Source of the DNA: Chlorophyllum brunneum
Lineage: Eukaryota > Basidiomycota > Agaricomycetes > Agaricales > Agaricaceae
Assembly (NCBI GenBank): GCA_963576785.1
Contig: OY756139.1
Span: 558,001 to 622,000, forward strand
Length of the DNA stretch: 64,000 nt
Direction: 5' to 3'
Part shown: positions 1 to 11,961 of the stretch, piece after piece
How the letters are laid out: every line of letters begins with the position of its first letter
How positions within the stretch are numbered: the first letter of the stretch is position 1
Program-made: the position numbers and the translations under genes
Notes under the pieces: generated by a model
What the model saw: the letters and a program-made list of their open reading frames with translations, nothing else
What the model was told of the DNA's origin: nothing
Databases searched by the model: none

Positions 1-3000
1 TTCTCATCAACATCAACAACTCCGTAGAGGGAATTTCGAGCTTACGAGGTAAACGGTGAATGCCCCCTGTCCAACAAGCGTGCTCCCACTCTTCAACACA
101 CCATCAAGCAATAGCTTCGTAATAGGAGCGATATATGGAGGGAACTCCTCCACACCAGCACTGACCACGCTCCTCACCAACTCAAGACCCCTATCAACCT
201 GTGCCTTGATTCCTACAACCCTCTGCCTCACTTGCGCCTCCTTCTCTAACTGTGCAGCAACAAGCGCCTGTTGTTGTTTCGTTAGCGCTGGTGCGTTGCC
301 TTTTTTGTTCGCCAATGATTTTCGAACTTCCTCATCCCATTTGGCCATCTGAGCATCCTTTCCTTTGACGACCCTAGGAGCATCCTTGTTAGAAGAGAGA
401 ACTGCAGGTTATTACTTAGTTCTTGGTCTACGCAGGGCGACAGAAAGTCATTATAATCTTACCATCGATGAATGGCGTACCCGCCCGTGTCTGCCACACT
501 CCATAATCAAAACCAGTCAGCGAGTTGAGGAGTGAAGGTTCCAAATCAAGCTCGAGTTGATTTATGATGCGAGGGAGGATGACAGCAGGAGTGATAAACG
601 TCAAGGTTGTCACTGCACGATAGCTAGCTTCAGGAAAACCATACTATAAACTAGTTCAGCTCGAGGAAGAAAGACATATAGGCGAATTGCCTCACCTTGG
701 CGTCCACAGTGGTTGACTCCAACACTAGCTCCAAAAACCTATCAACATGTTTCTCAATCAGCTCCCTGGGATCCACGTTCGCCTTCTGACATATATCGAT
801 CCAAGTCTGTCTCATCGGTCCAGCTACGCAACATCAGCTCCATATACGGAAAAGACCAAATGTCACTCACAAACAAGGTCGTGGTGCGCGACGACAACCA
901 ACTCCGTAACCATCTTCTCCTTCACTTCAACCTCAACACCTTCTCCATATGTAACCGAGCTGAGCAACACTGAAGCTAAGCGCGCATGTTTATTCCACAC
1001 CGACGCTTCTTCTCCCGGAACTGTCTTCGTTTGTGTTGACACGCGAGACAAGAGTGCAGTCACAGTTTCGCGAATGAGGGTTGTCGTAAGCTGGGGATCC
1101 CATACAGCAGCTTCGGCAATGAGTTCGCTTGTAGCTTGACGAGTATCTTTGCGTGGACTTTCGACTGCCAGGTGTAGAAGGACAGAGCCAAAGTTGGTTC
1201 TGCATCAAATCGTTAGCGCTGATACTGGTGGAGATAGTCAGGTGGTTAGTCACCTGAGAATTTCATTCTTGATCAAATCCCTCTTGAAGTACCTCAAAGA
1301 CACTTCCACAGAGCGTAATAACCACTTTTCCTCGACCTCCTCTGTCACTTTCTGATACAATTTATCCCAGAGCAGGAACGAAGGCTTAGCGGTACTCGTT
1401 GCAATAGCTCCAATAGCAGTGTTCTTCGCAATCACATCATCTAACAAGCCAACAATAAATAATCAATAGCGTGAACCAGGTATGGATATGGGACTCACTG
1501 AACTGGCCTGAACGAAGCAAGGGACCAAGAAGCACTGCAACAGCAACATAACCCTCCAACGGCCCCGCAGGGCTATTCACCACATTCCCCGAAACATTCT
1601 TCAACGACGTCTCAAACGCGGGTAAAAGAGCCTTTGCAAACGCTACCGCCTTCTCTCCCTCCAATAAATCACTCCCTTCATAAAAAATATCCCCCGCAAG
1701 GGCAACAAAAGCCCTCTTCACAGGTGCTTTGGCGCTATTCATCTCCTTGACAATGAGCTGTGTAACATCATTAAGCTTGTCCGAGTTGGTTTTGTGGAGG
1801 AGGAACGGTATATGAGCACCGAGAGAAGCCGCGAGTACAGCAGTAGCACCCTCGTTTTGTTCTTTTGCTAGTAATGGAATTGCCGTCTCGACTAGATTTT
1901 GTGAAACTCCGGTTGCAGGTTGCAAGAACGCCAACATTGAATATAATGTCATTCGATTATCTGGTCCAGTTGATTTTCCCGCTTTTGGTAAAGCGAGTAA
2001 GTCATTAACGGTAGTTGTGCCGTGTGTGGATGCTGATCCTCGAATGGTTTTGAAGAGGTGAATGGCGGAGGTACGAACGAAAGCGTTGCTGGATTTGGAA
2101 CTACTGATTATCTGTGCGAGGATGCGTTGGAATATGGACTCTTCGAGGACATGAGGGTAGAATTGGAAGAAGGATGTGACGGCTGGGAGGGAATGATCTG
2201 GGGAACGTAGGAGGGCCTTCTCAATGGAGGGGAGGTAGTCGGACTTGAGAGTATCGGAGGTGATGTAAGTAGCGATAAAGTCTTCAAAGGACGACTGTAT
2301 GGTCACGATAGGTCAAAATCCCTAACAACTATATTTGAGCAGTAGAAGGGCATACCAAAATATGGGGCGGTACGGTAGCTCTCGACATGAGGATGGTTAA
2401 CGAATAAATGCTGGCAATCTCAGTCTGAAAATATATCATGAGCACATCGTCACTGGGAGCAGCACGAGTAAGCCGACCTGGAGATCCTTTGATAGCCGTT
2501 CATTCGGAGGTGTAGACACATGCTTCAATCTAACAAGGACCGCCACTGCTACTCCTACCAGGGTGAAAAATCGAATAGGATTTTGCGAAGCGTTTGCTTT
2601 CATGAGTACCAAAAGTGTAGAGACTACTGCAGGGATCGTGGGTCCTGACTACACCTCTGATTAATCTTCCTTGCAATGGAACCAGAGGAAACACACTCAC
2701 AGATCGCAACGCGCGTCTAGTCCTCACTAATGCTCCCTTCTTCAACGTATCCTTCGACTTGGACGATTCCAACACCATATCCAACAACAACGCCATCGAA
2801 CCAACCAGAGCTTTGAAGGCCGCACTAGTCGAAAAGTTTTCATTCTGTTTAACACAGATGCTGTATATCCCACAAGTCCAACTGAGAAGAATGAACAGGT
2901 CCGCAGGTGCATATGAACTATTATCCTGGTTTAGATCAATGGCAAGATGATATTCATACAATCAAAACTTACTCTGCAGAGTTTCTCTTCGCGTATCTAC

Positions 3001-3416
3001 CTACTTCGTTTGACAACCACCCGATAAGTTGTTCCGATACGCCTAACTTGGTTTCCCGTTGTTCGTCTTGTAGAACTAATTCCATCCCGACTGTTTCGAC
3101 TGCCGTTTGGGATTTATCGTCCCCATATCGCGGATACGTGAGTGTAAGGAGTTGGAATATGTCTAAAATCTGTGACAAGCTAAGATCTACACTCATCCAT
3201 GGATCAGTCTATTTTGTATGAAACCTTTTGTGATAACCACGCACCTACAGACCTCACAGCGCTCAACACCTCTTCCTCTAAAAAAGCAACCCGATTTTTA
3301 GCTTTGTCAACCAACAGTTTCGTCCTTGCATATTCCACCGACGCATTCCAATCTTCTAACACGTGTTCTTTCATCCACATAGCACCTCTATCATACATAT
3401 CGTCATTCGAGGACAT
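1..3416 (-). CDS. GCN1: GCN1, eIF2-kinase activator, N-terminal part (runs off the window)
   Basis: This is the N-terminal portion of the HEAT-repeat protein GCN1, which binds ribosomes and activates the kinase GCN2 during amino-acid starvation. The gene reads leftward in many short-intron exons and its 3' part lies beyond base 1. Recognisable blocks are the LTYPRYGDDKSQTAVETVG segment near 3.1 kb, the LLSW segment near 2.9 kb, HEAT-like helices at 1.4-2.3 kb, and the charged stretch at 13-348 (KWDEEVRKSLANKKG, then QLEKEAQVRQRV). That charged stretch typifies the region before the eEF3-like domain. I chose the methionine at 3416 (MSSNDD) because the following DWNASVEYARTKLLV is helical and GCN1-like. 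The frame stays open upstream to 3668, so a longer start or an extra 5' exon is possible. Identity is fairly sure; individual exon edges are not resolved. Confidence 0.85.
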
Positions 3417-3996
3417 GATCGTAGCGGCAGTACTCTGCTCAGCCCAGGATTCGATATCGAATGACGTTAACAAGGCTGCTGAGCCTGCTTTTGCCTCTTG
3501 TTTTTTGAGCCTTGAGAAAGTCAGTTGTCGTTTTCTGGATGACAGATTGGTTTGAACTTCTAGTATGAGAGGTAGTGGTGGTTGGTGTTTGTGGACACCG
3601 TCTACCAGCCAGATCAGCGAGTCAGAACAAGATCTCGATCGTGGGATGATTGTGATCGCGCGCCCCATTTGACAAACAACACAATCAACGACTAGTTTCT
3701 ATGGAATACAAGTTTCAGTGAGTGTTCGTGTAGTGTCCAATCAGGAAGTATCGCAGAAGTGACATATTAGGAATAAATGGAAGTGTGTAAAAGGTATAGC
3801 TCGAAAAAAAAGACTTCCAAGAGGGTCATGACGGTTCCGTAACAAATTAAAGCAGTTGAATGAAAAGAATGGATGCAGATAAATAAATAAATGCAAGGGG
3901 TGAAAGTTCGAAGGGTGGAGATAGTGCGAACGATAAACGAGAGCAGAAATTTTCCATGAGAAAATGACCAGAAAAAAATGCGAGGCTTGGTCAATC
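3417..3996. other. Spacer between GCN1 and the 4-kb membrane-protein gene
   Basis: This holds the 5' flank of GCN1 and the 3' flank of the next minus-strand gene. The GCN1 frame stays open to 3668, so part of it may be coding or a 5' intron. No other gene was seen. Confidence 0.4.
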
Positions 3997-4737
3997 TCAA
4001 CTTGAGGCGTTTGGTGAGTGATCTCGGAGACTGAGACGTTGATAAGTGACATAGGGTCCAACAGTCGGTTCATGGCCATACGCAGGCGGTGGATGTGGTA
4101 GTGGACCATCACCCATCTCTAGGTCATTGTCCCTCGCATCATATCCAAGTCTGATCATTCGAGACACTCGAGATTCCTGTTCTTTATACTCCAGAACAGC
4201 CGATCTTGTATTTCCAGATCCTTTGTTGCGTCTGCTGTTGTTTGGCATGAGGTTTGATGATGAAGAAGTAGGCGAAGGGTGAATTTCAGATACACCAGTA
4301 GGCGTAAACGGTTCACATGGATCTGTGAAATCCCATGCACCATCTGGTCGTCGAATAGCTATCCGCATGTCGTTTCCAGGTGCATGACCTGCAACAAAAC
4401 CGTGTTTTAACATTCGCGCGCAGGACCAAAGTAATGAGAACGTACGGAAATAATGACCTTCGGTTCCAGGTGTACCAAATGGCACAATTCTTGCTGCCGG
4501 ATGTGTCTTGTCCAGCAATGCTGTCCCGTGAAACGGTCCTATTGGTTTCTCTACATCACTCTGCTGTCGTCTCCGCATCCGTATCGTGACAAAAGCGATC
4601 CCAACCAACAAGATAAACCCCACACATCCCAAAACCGCGCCGATGGCCGCGTTCCGAGGATCAGGTGAGGATGAAGGCACATTAGCGCCCGACGCAGTAG
4701 AGACTGGAGAAGTATTTGTTGTAGAACTTGATGACAT
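3997..4737 (-). CDS. Single-pass membrane protein of unknown function
   Basis: The predicted protein starts with a Ser/Thr-rich segment of about 28 residues without basic residues. One transmembrane helix (about residues 31-49, AAIGAVLGCVGFILLVGIAF) follows, then an RMRRRQQ stop-transfer cluster and a hydrophilic tail rich in Ser, Pro and Asn. The topology suggests a short outer N-terminus and a cytosolic tail, as in many fungal SKG6/AXL2-like single-pass sensors, but I recognise no named family. A 57-nt intron is likely at 4389-4445 (GTACG...TTGCAG). It is a multiple of three without a stop, so the unspliced frame also reads through; splicing removes 19 residues and joins GHYF to AGHAPGNDM or close to it. 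The gene is divergent from the PrpF-like gene at 5417. Confidence 0.65.
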   Translation of the reverse strand: MSSSSTTNTSPVSTASGANVPSSSPDPRNAAIGAVLGCVGFILLVGIAFVTIRMRRRQQSDVEKPIGPFHGTALLDKTHPAARIVPFGTPGTEGHYFRTFSLLWSCARMLKHGFVAGHAPGNDMRIAIRRPDGAWDFTDPCEPFTPTGVSEIHPSPTSSSSNLMPNNSRRNKGSGNTRSAVLEYKEQESRVSRMIRLGYDARDNDLEMGDGPLPHPPPAYGHEPTVGPYVTYQRLSLRDHSPNASS

Positions 4738-5416
4738 GAACGTTCAAATCTTGAGTGAAGTCGTCGTAGGCGTAGAGTGCAGAAAGCCTTCAGTAGTACT
4801 GCATTATAGTTAAGATCAACCAGGGTTGAAAATTGGTATTGTCAAATGAGGTCTCACACGCACACAAACGGAAAGAAAACTAGGCGTGCTGTCGACAAAC
4901 TTCCGCAACGATAAAATCCCTACGAACAAAGGAATGGTCCCTCAGCTGTGAACGAAAGGAGCGGCGTCCACAGAAGGTCGTGGTGATGGTCAAAGGAAAA
5001 CCTAGGAGGAAGGAGGATGACCTGAGAACGAAATGTGCAGACAAGCTAGTCCTTGTCCGGACCGTGCCAAATATAGTTCAGATTGATGAGAACTGTCACA
5101 AAGTCCGCTTGTGAAGATGGCTAGACTCGAGAGAACGTCTAGCTCAAGGCAAGTAGTCGGTGAAGAAACGCAAACCTCGAGTTCCTGTTTGCCTTCAGAG
5201 AAAACAAGAGCCGACCTGAAGCAGTCTCCTGAGAAATTCCCTGAACCGGACCTGACAAGGAATATATAAATTTGGCACATCGAGTTCCGCGTGGCAAATC
5301 AGGGATGATCTCGATCTCGGGCATCACGTTACTCGCCCCGCTCGCTCTGATTGGCTGCGAATTCCGTCAGCGCTCGTCTGGTTTGATCAAATAGTGCTGA
5401 ACAAGAATTGTCACAG
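4738..5416. promoter_or_regulatory. Divergent intergenic region
   Basis: This 679-nt region separates two divergent start codons (4737 minus, 5417 plus), so it must carry both promoters. A TATA-like tatataaat lies near 5262 on the plus strand, about 150 nt before the PrpF start. No coding gene was seen. Confidence 0.4.
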
Positions 5417-6676
5417 ATGTTGCTGCCTATGCGTATGGGCAGAACCCCGTATTCGCTGCTTCCTCACAGCTCGAGCAGGCTTCAGTCCAGGATGAACTCA
5501 TCCTCAGCACTTAAACACCCAAATCCCATTCCAGCTAGCTTCCTTCGGGGCGGCACATCCAAAGGAATATTCCTTAAACGGTCACACCTCCCCATGACTA
5601 GAGCGGACTGGAAGCCTATCTTTCTGGGAATGATGGGATCCCCTGATCCAGAGTATGGCCGCCAGTTGAACGGCATAGGAGGTGGCGTTTCGAGTCTATC
5701 CAAAATCTGCGTCGTCGAACCCCCGACACCCGAACAGCGATCAAAACATAATATCGACGTCCAATATACCTTTGTTCAAATCGGAATTAAGGATGACAGC
5801 ATCGACTATTCAGGTAACTGCGGTAACCTGACGAGTATGATCGGCGCTTATGCTTTGGACGAGCGGATGTGTTCCGCTAATCGGGACGAGGCTGGAAGAG
5901 CAAGGGTCAGGTGTTTTAACACCAATACCCAGAAGATTATTGAGACCACATTTCCTGTCTCGGAATCCGGCATTCCGATACTAAATACGCCTCAAGCAAC
6001 CGTTGCTGGGGTCCCAGGCAAAGCCTCTCAAATCATCTGCGAATACCTAAATCCCGCAGGAGCACGTACAGGCAAACTCCTTCCCACATCCAATCCCACA
6101 GACAAACTCTCCATTCAACTCCCGGATGGACAACCCACCACCATCACAGCTAGCCTCGTGGATGCAACAAACCCGAGTGTTTTCATCCTGTCCGAAGACC
6201 TCCGCCACCTTAATCTCGACGTTAACAATTACATCATCGGCAAAGAATCTTCTTCTCTTCCAGTCACCAAAACGCTAGAATCAATTCGTCAGCAAGGTGC
6301 CAGAGCTATGGAACTTGATCCCACTGCTCAAGCTCAACCCAAAATCGCTTTCCTCAGCACACCAAACTCCGAATCCGATCCCGAAGACAAAGTCGACATT
6401 GTAGTACACGCATTGTCAATGGGTGTGATGCACAAAGCTGTCCCGATGACATTGGGTTTGTGCCTCGGTGTCGCAGCCAAGGTACAAGGAACCGTGGCGT
6501 GGAATATTGTTCAGAATGCACGACGGGTGTCTTGTTCACAAAATGACCTCGTGCGAATACGACATCCTGGAGGAATTGTCGACGTCGGAGCAGAGGTTGG
6601 TGCAGATGGAAAAGTAGAGAGCGCTAAAGTCGTCAGGACGGGTAGAAGGCTGATGAAAGGAGTCGTATGGTGGTGA
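5417..6676 (+). CDS. PrpF-family isomerase, probably mitochondrial
   Basis: A single-exon protein of 419 aa. The signature FLRGGTSKGIF near residue 42 and SGNCGNLTS near residue 133 are typical of the PrpF / DAP-epimerase-fold family. Members include the 2-methylaconitate isomerase of the methylcitrate cycle and GalD, the 4-oxalomesaconate tautomerase of gallate degradation. The first ~33 residues are rich in Arg, Ser and Leu and lack acidic residues, and the conserved domain begins only after them, which suggests a mitochondrial presequence. The frame is open three codons further upstream to a TTG, but the first ATG is at 5417. The substrate cannot be told from sequence. The neighbouring lactonase and CoA-transferase on the same strand point to catabolism of organic acids or aromatic ring-cleavage products. 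Confidence 0.85.
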   Translation: MLLPMRMGRTPYSLLPHSSSRLQSRMNSSSALKHPNPIPASFLRGGTSKGIFLKRSHLPMTRADWKPIFLGMMGSPDPEYGRQLNGIGGGVSSLSKICVVEPPTPEQRSKHNIDVQYTFVQIGIKDDSIDYSGNCGNLTSMIGAYALDERMCSANRDEAGRARVRCFNTNTQKIIETTFPVSESGIPILNTPQATVAGVPGKASQIICEYLNPAGARTGKLLPTSNPTDKLSIQLPDGQPTTITASLVDATNPSVFILSEDLRHLNLDVNNYIIGKESSSLPVTKTLESIRQQGARAMELDPTAQAQPKIAFLSTPNSESDPEDKVDIVVHALSMGVMHKAVPMTLGLCLGVAAKVQGTVAWNIVQNARRVSCSQNDLVRIRHPGGIVDVGAEVGADGKVESAKVVRTGRRLMKGVVWW

Positions 6677-8087
6677 TGTATTCTTGCCTGCTAATCTCCT
6701 TTGGTTGTTGTTTCACGTTCTCGGAGTGAACAGGCCCTTCCCTATGTTCTAGGCGTTGTACTTGTAGACCTGGGTGACAGTCTAGACTCCCAATTTTTAT
6801 AAAACATCCGACAATAACCCACGTGCCTCAGCCGATTTTGAGAGTGATGCCCACGTCAAGAGAGGGTCCTATCTCTACAAACCCTTCTCCTTTTCTTCTT
6901 TGCACCGACTACAAATACCAGTACCACCGGCGGCCGTTTCACTTTGACATGCCAGCTCCAACTCCCAATCATTCTTCCGAGGTTTGGTCGCTGCCGAGTC
7001 GCGAAGAAATTGGATTACGGTCTCTCTACGTGGTTTTTCTCCCTAATTGACAACACGACAGTCAAGGATAAGTCGCGTCGCGACGAAACACGTAGTCAGG
7101 TTGGCTTCTAGTTATCAAATCTGGCGGATATATCGGCGAAATCCCGACAGTCTTCTTTCAATGATGTCGTCTTATGCACTTCAATTCAATACTCTTGCTT
7201 GACTGTTCAAATGCGTCCCTCCGGTCTAACACTTTGGCTACGTCTATTAAGGATAAAGCTTTCGTTGTGGTTCCCCGCCCTTCAGGTTCAATACCCGGAA
7301 CACAATTCTTACTTCCCGACGCTCAAGCTGTGCTATCATTCAAGGGAGGACCCAGGAGAAAATTCGGTCGATGTCATGCTGGCATAGTTTCAAACTATAC
7401 CATCCAAAGACATTCATTTCGTACAAACTTCTCAGATAAACGTCACAAATTCTCCGTCGTCGTTCTACCTCCTCAATCTCCAGCGCTCCATCTACACAGA
7501 GGAATACTAACCATGTTAAAAACTACTCACGCAAACCCAGGAGTATTCTCGGGCCTTCTCTTGATCCCTATCTGAACATCAGGGAAACCCAAACTCCGTC
7601 ACATCTACCTAATGAATTTGGTATTCTATTCCCTCCCTTGTATAGTCCAGGGCAGGACCCATATGTCAAGCCAGTTCCCTACTTCGATCATGAGCATTTG
7701 ACGGACACCAATCTCAGAATCCGGCTCGCTTGTGTTCTTGTGTATAGATACGAGTGATATACGCTACGACCCACGTCCACCTTTTTTTATGCCCGTTACT
7801 GGACCGGCGAAACATCGGCGGCGGAGGTGGTAGAGTACGTCCACCAAATTAGTGGTCGGTGGTGCATGGTCTTTGGGCCCGCTCGGAGGAAGGGTTATAT
7901 AAGGAAGTCCGACTTCAAGCCTGTCAATATCCTTGACCTTGCCCGTCGGACCTTGGCTTTTATCTTTTACCCGCTACCTTGCTCTCTCCTTGACAACGAC
8001 TTTTGTGGCCCCCTATCCGTCCTACTCTCGGATAGGAAACAAAACAACAACTAATCAACAGCCCGTGAAATTCTGGATTTCATCAAG
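6677..8087. other. Intergenic, no supported gene
   Basis: This is 1.4 kb between two plus-strand enzyme genes. A 133-codon open frame at 7174-7575 has no recognisable domain and I do not call it. A TATA-like ttatataag near 7893 lies about 190 nt before the lactonase start. Confidence 0.4.
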
Positions 8088-9271
8088 ATGACACAATATC
8101 GGATTTTTGTGGCATCGTACACTCAAGAAATTTATACTCTGTTGTTTGACGATGTGAATGGAAATTTGGACTTGGTCTCCCAGATCAATGTCGGTCACCA
8201 TCCGTCTTGGATCACTTTCCACCCTAGTGATCGCTCGATCGTTTTCACGGGGCTTGAGCAATCCGATGGCACCGCCATTGCGTTGAGATTCGACGAAGAC
8301 GGCAAGGGCGAGGTGATGAGCAAGGTCGACAGTGGTGGAAGAGATCCGTGTTGTTTAATGGCCACCAGGGACGAGTTGTTGATCGCTAATGTGAGTGATA
8401 TCATGCCAGGGTTGCAGATCCTGTTCTGTATCAAGTCCTGACATATCGATTAAAGTACTCTTCTGGTACTCTGGGATCTATCCCACTTACGGATTCACCC
8501 CCATACCTCTCAGCGTCGTCGTCTCCGAAAAGATTCCAACTCGCTGGAACCGGTCCGAATAAAGCTCGTCAGGAGAGCTCACACCCGCACCAGGTCGTTA
8601 TACTGAACGAGCGGGAGGAAGTCATTATTCCTGATCTCGGTGCCGATCGGGTATGCCGGTTCAAGAAAGGTCCAGACGGTAACTGGGCTTTGCATGGTCA
8701 TATCCAGCATGAATTGGGTGGAGGCCCTCGCCATGTTGCTTACTACAGTAAGCTCTACGTATTTCACACATAGACTCTCGCTCAACTATCGACTACAGAC
8801 AACGAGCTCTTCACTCTCCTGGAGCTCTCGAATAAAGTTGTCCGACACACCTTTCCCCCTCTCCCAAACCTCCCTAAATTCGTCACCTCAACGCCTACAA
8901 TGTCCTCCCCTCCTCCTCAGCCCAACGATATGCTCTCGGCCGAGATCCTCATCCCCCAACCCAACTCCTCCTTCCCGACCCCATATATCTATCTCTCCAA
9001 TCGTAACGACCCTACTCCTGGAGGGGATATCATATCCATTTTCGACTTTACCTCTGACCCTAGCAAGTTGCAGCTGATAACCGAAGTGAGGACGGGACTA
9101 AATCATGTAAGGGGAATATTGTTTGGTGGACAGGACGACAAGTATCTGGTTGCTGGTGGTGTGAATGGGGGAGGTGTCAAGGTGTTTGAGAGAATTGATG
9201 GTGGGAAGGGCCTGAAGGAGATTGCGAGAAACGAAGGCGTTAGTGCACCCACTGGATTCTTGTGGAAGTAA
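8088..9271 (+). CDS. Seven-bladed beta-propeller lactonase-family protein
   Basis: Three exons fit exactly: 8088-8390, 8456-8747 and 8799-9271, giving 355 aa. The family (PF10282 type) includes bacterial 6-phosphogluconolactonase (Pgl) and fungal 3-carboxy-cis,cis-muconate lactonizing enzyme. Visible marks are the N-terminal blade (FVASYTQEIYTLLFD), the GHHPSWITFHPSD turn, HPHQV, IIPDLGADRV, the GGGPRHVAYY loop, YIYLSNRN and the final VRGILFGGQDDKYLVAGG blade. There is no signal peptide, so it is probably cytosolic. It lies between the PrpF-like and CoA-transferase genes on the same strand. Either a sugar-lactonase or a muconate-cyclase role is possible; the context favours the second only weakly. 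Confidence 0.85.
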
Positions 9272-9513
9272 CCGAATGATCATGAAGTGTGTACAATATA
9301 CGTTGTGATTGGTAGGGCTAATGGCTCCAAAATAGAGCTTTGCAATTAACCGACCGGGACCGATATGGTGCGCATGGGAAACGTCAGAGAAGTCGTCCTA
9401 ATACCCCGTCCTAAGCGCACGGAGTGCTAGAACAAGTCGTCGGAGTCCTTGAATATTTCTGTCGCAACCGACATCATTGCCATCATATTTTCTAAAAATT
9501 ATCGAAATCCATA

Positions 9514-10047
9514 CTATGACATCGGCCGAGCGCAAGTGGTGAAATTTACCTCACTCTGATCATGAGGTGTGTTCAGAAGTATGTTGGCATGGGACCACAT
9601 TTTGGAGCATGCGACACGTACTAGGAGAGCTTTGGGTAAGTAATGAACGGGAGATGTAGAGGATGCATCAGCCTTTTCAATCCGTATCTGAATATCCGCA
9701 GAGCGACGTCTTCGATGTCTCTCTGACCCCAATGCTGGACACTGCTTACCTTAGAACACGTAGGAGTGCACTTGCTTGGTTCAAGGTCCGAGTTGATGCA
9801 CTTCTGATACCCTTGCAATGGATGGAAAAGAAGGAGCTTGCATTGGACAGGTATCTATTTTGTAGTCGAAATGCTTGCTTCCAGTGACATCGGAGAGTAG
9901 CTTCGCGCAAGATAGAACATGAGCGTCATTTCTCCAAGTCCTGTCTAAGTCCGATGCCCGAATTAGTCGCCTAAACCAATCGGCCGATACTCCGACCATG
10001 CCATTGTCGTCTTTGATGTTAAATACCCTAGGGTCATCAAACAGCAT
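9514..10047 (-). CDS. Possible hypothetical gene, unresolved exons
   Basis: An open segment starting with ATG at 10047 reads MLFDDPRVFNIKDDNGMVGV, followed by a Trp/Arg-rich helical stretch to about 9852. Further open segments in other frames continue to a stop at 9514 (ending TTCARPMS). Composition looks protein-like and GT/AG pairs exist, but I could not build one convincing model and recognise no domain. It may be a small orphan gene on the strand opposite its neighbours, or a chance run of open frames. Confidence 0.25.
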
Positions 10048-10096
10048 TTGAACCCTACCTTTCACCACCTCTTTCTAAATTTTGTTTTGACTGAGT

Positions 10097-11864
10097 ATGA
10101 GTCTCTCTATTGCGTGTAGGCGCCAACTGCTACGCCCAACATCGAGATCGTGAGTTTCCTCTCATCCTGGTCGGATAGGGAAAACGGAATCTTAACTTGT
10201 GCTAGGTTTGCTACCATCGCAAATGATTATAAAGAGCTACCGCTCGCTGGTGTCCGTGTGCTGGAACTTGGTCAACTAATCGCTGGTCCATTCGCAGGCC
10301 AACTCCTTGGGTGAGCCTTTGATCCTGCTTCTTTTTCAGCGAAAACCCCTGACAGAGGTTTCAAGCCAATTTGGCGCCGAGGTTATCAAAGTGGAGCCAC
10401 CAAAAGTCGGTGACCCTCTACGCGTTTGGCGCGAACTGGATGTCGATGGCACGAGTCCTTGGTTTCGGAGTATAGCGAGGAATAAGAAGAGTATTGCAAT
10501 CGACCTACGAAAACCCGAAGGACGAGAGTACGTCATACACTTTATCGCCCGAGACTGCTGCTTGCTAACCTCAGCTTCTTCTACCCGTTTCCTCTGACGC
10601 TCTTCAGAATCGTTCGCCAACTCGCCATCAAAAGCGATGTAATTATAGAAAACTTCAAACCAGGAAGTATGTCGTGCTTCTCTTGTTCCCATCACACAAA
10701 CCAACCCAAATCAAACACGCAGCACTTGAACGTTGGCAACTTGGACCTGAAGCTCTTCACGAACATAATCCTTCACTTATATTCACCCGCGTGAGCGGCT
10801 ACGGCCAGACAGGACCTTGGGCCCCCCGTCCAGGATATGCCTCCGTTTGCGAAGCAGAGTCTGGGTTCCGATATATCAATGGTTTCCCCGATATGCAATC
10901 AGGTGGACTAGCGGGTCCACCAGTACGCCCGAATATTAGTTTAGGAGACTCGATTGCCGGATTGCACGCTGCTTTCGGAACAGTGAGTTCCGAACCTGGC
11001 GGTTGACTTATCTCCGATGCCTGATTCCGTGTGTTTGTTGGGAAATGTAGGTCCTCGCTTTGTTGCAACGACAAAACAAGTTCAGGTCAAATGTACAAGC
11101 GACGGGTAGTACGGTAGATGTTAGTATCGTGGAAAGGTAACATCACCAGTTATCCTGATTATTGAAGACTAGACTTACAATCTTTAAAGTATGCTAAATC
11201 TCATGGAAGGTATAATCCCGGAATACGACCGTAAGGGAAAGGTATGAATTCTCACGCAGAAATGCCGAACCGATACTGAATCACATTCATTCGCTAGACA
11301 CGTGGACCTTCTGGATCTTCAGTTACGGGTATCGTCCCGACGAACGCCTACCCATGCCTACCTTCGCCAGATGCCCCAGGAATCCCCTATTATATTGTCA
11401 TTGGAGCAAATGGTGATACGATATATAAACGCCTCATGGATACCATCGGCAGGTCGGACCTTACTGGTCTAGAATATCTACAGAACCACCACCGGGTGAA
11501 AAAGCAAGCAGAAATAGAAGAGGCTATTTCAGCGTGGACAAAACAACATTCGGCAGAAGAAGTAATTGAAATGATGAACAGGGCTGGTGTTCCTGTAGGG
11601 CGGGTGGTTACCGTTAAGGAGGTCATGGAAAATGAGCAGGTTCAGGCTCGAGGAGCCGTTCAAGAGGTCCCTGTACAATCAGCGAGCGGAGATTCATGGA
11701 ATATCAAGATGCAGGGAACGTTCCCTATGCTTGACGGCGTAGACTCGAAACCAAAATGGGCTGGTCCAAATTTGGGCTTCCATACAGACGAAGTCTTGAG
11801 GGATAGCCTTGGACTCAGTGAGGACGCTGTGTCGAAACTGAGAGTGGATGGGATCATTGGGTGA
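10097..11864 (+). CDS. Class III (CaiB/BaiF) CoA-transferase, mitochondrial
   Basis: Eight exons join in frame: 10097-10149, 10206-10310, 10366-10527, 10608-10666, 10723-10982, 11051-11136, 11190-11241 and 11298-11864, giving 447 aa. The N-terminus MSLSIACRRQLLRPTSRSFA is a textbook mitochondrial presequence. The catalytic domain starts at LAGVRVLELGQLIAGPFAGQ and continues through FGAEVIKVEPP, RNKKSIAIDLR, GYGQTGPWAPRPGYA and SLGDSIAGLHAAFG; the Asp in SLGDS aligns with the catalytic aspartate of the family. The closest type is the succinyl-CoA:glutarate CoA-transferase (SUGCT) / formyl-CoA-transferase-like group. It would activate a dicarboxylic acid by moving CoA from another acyl-CoA. It is third in the plus-strand enzyme run. 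Confidence 0.9.
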
Positions 11865-11961
11865 TTGTGGGGGCTCATCTTGGTATTGTATCTGATACTT
11901 CTTTTATTGTATGATATATGTACCTTAAAGCAGAACATAGTTATTTTACTCCGACTGAGGG

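Noticed and set aside
7174..7575. 133-codon plus-strand open frame
   Set aside because: No domain, signal peptide or splice continuation; the translation looks random and it lies in the promoter side of the lactonase gene.
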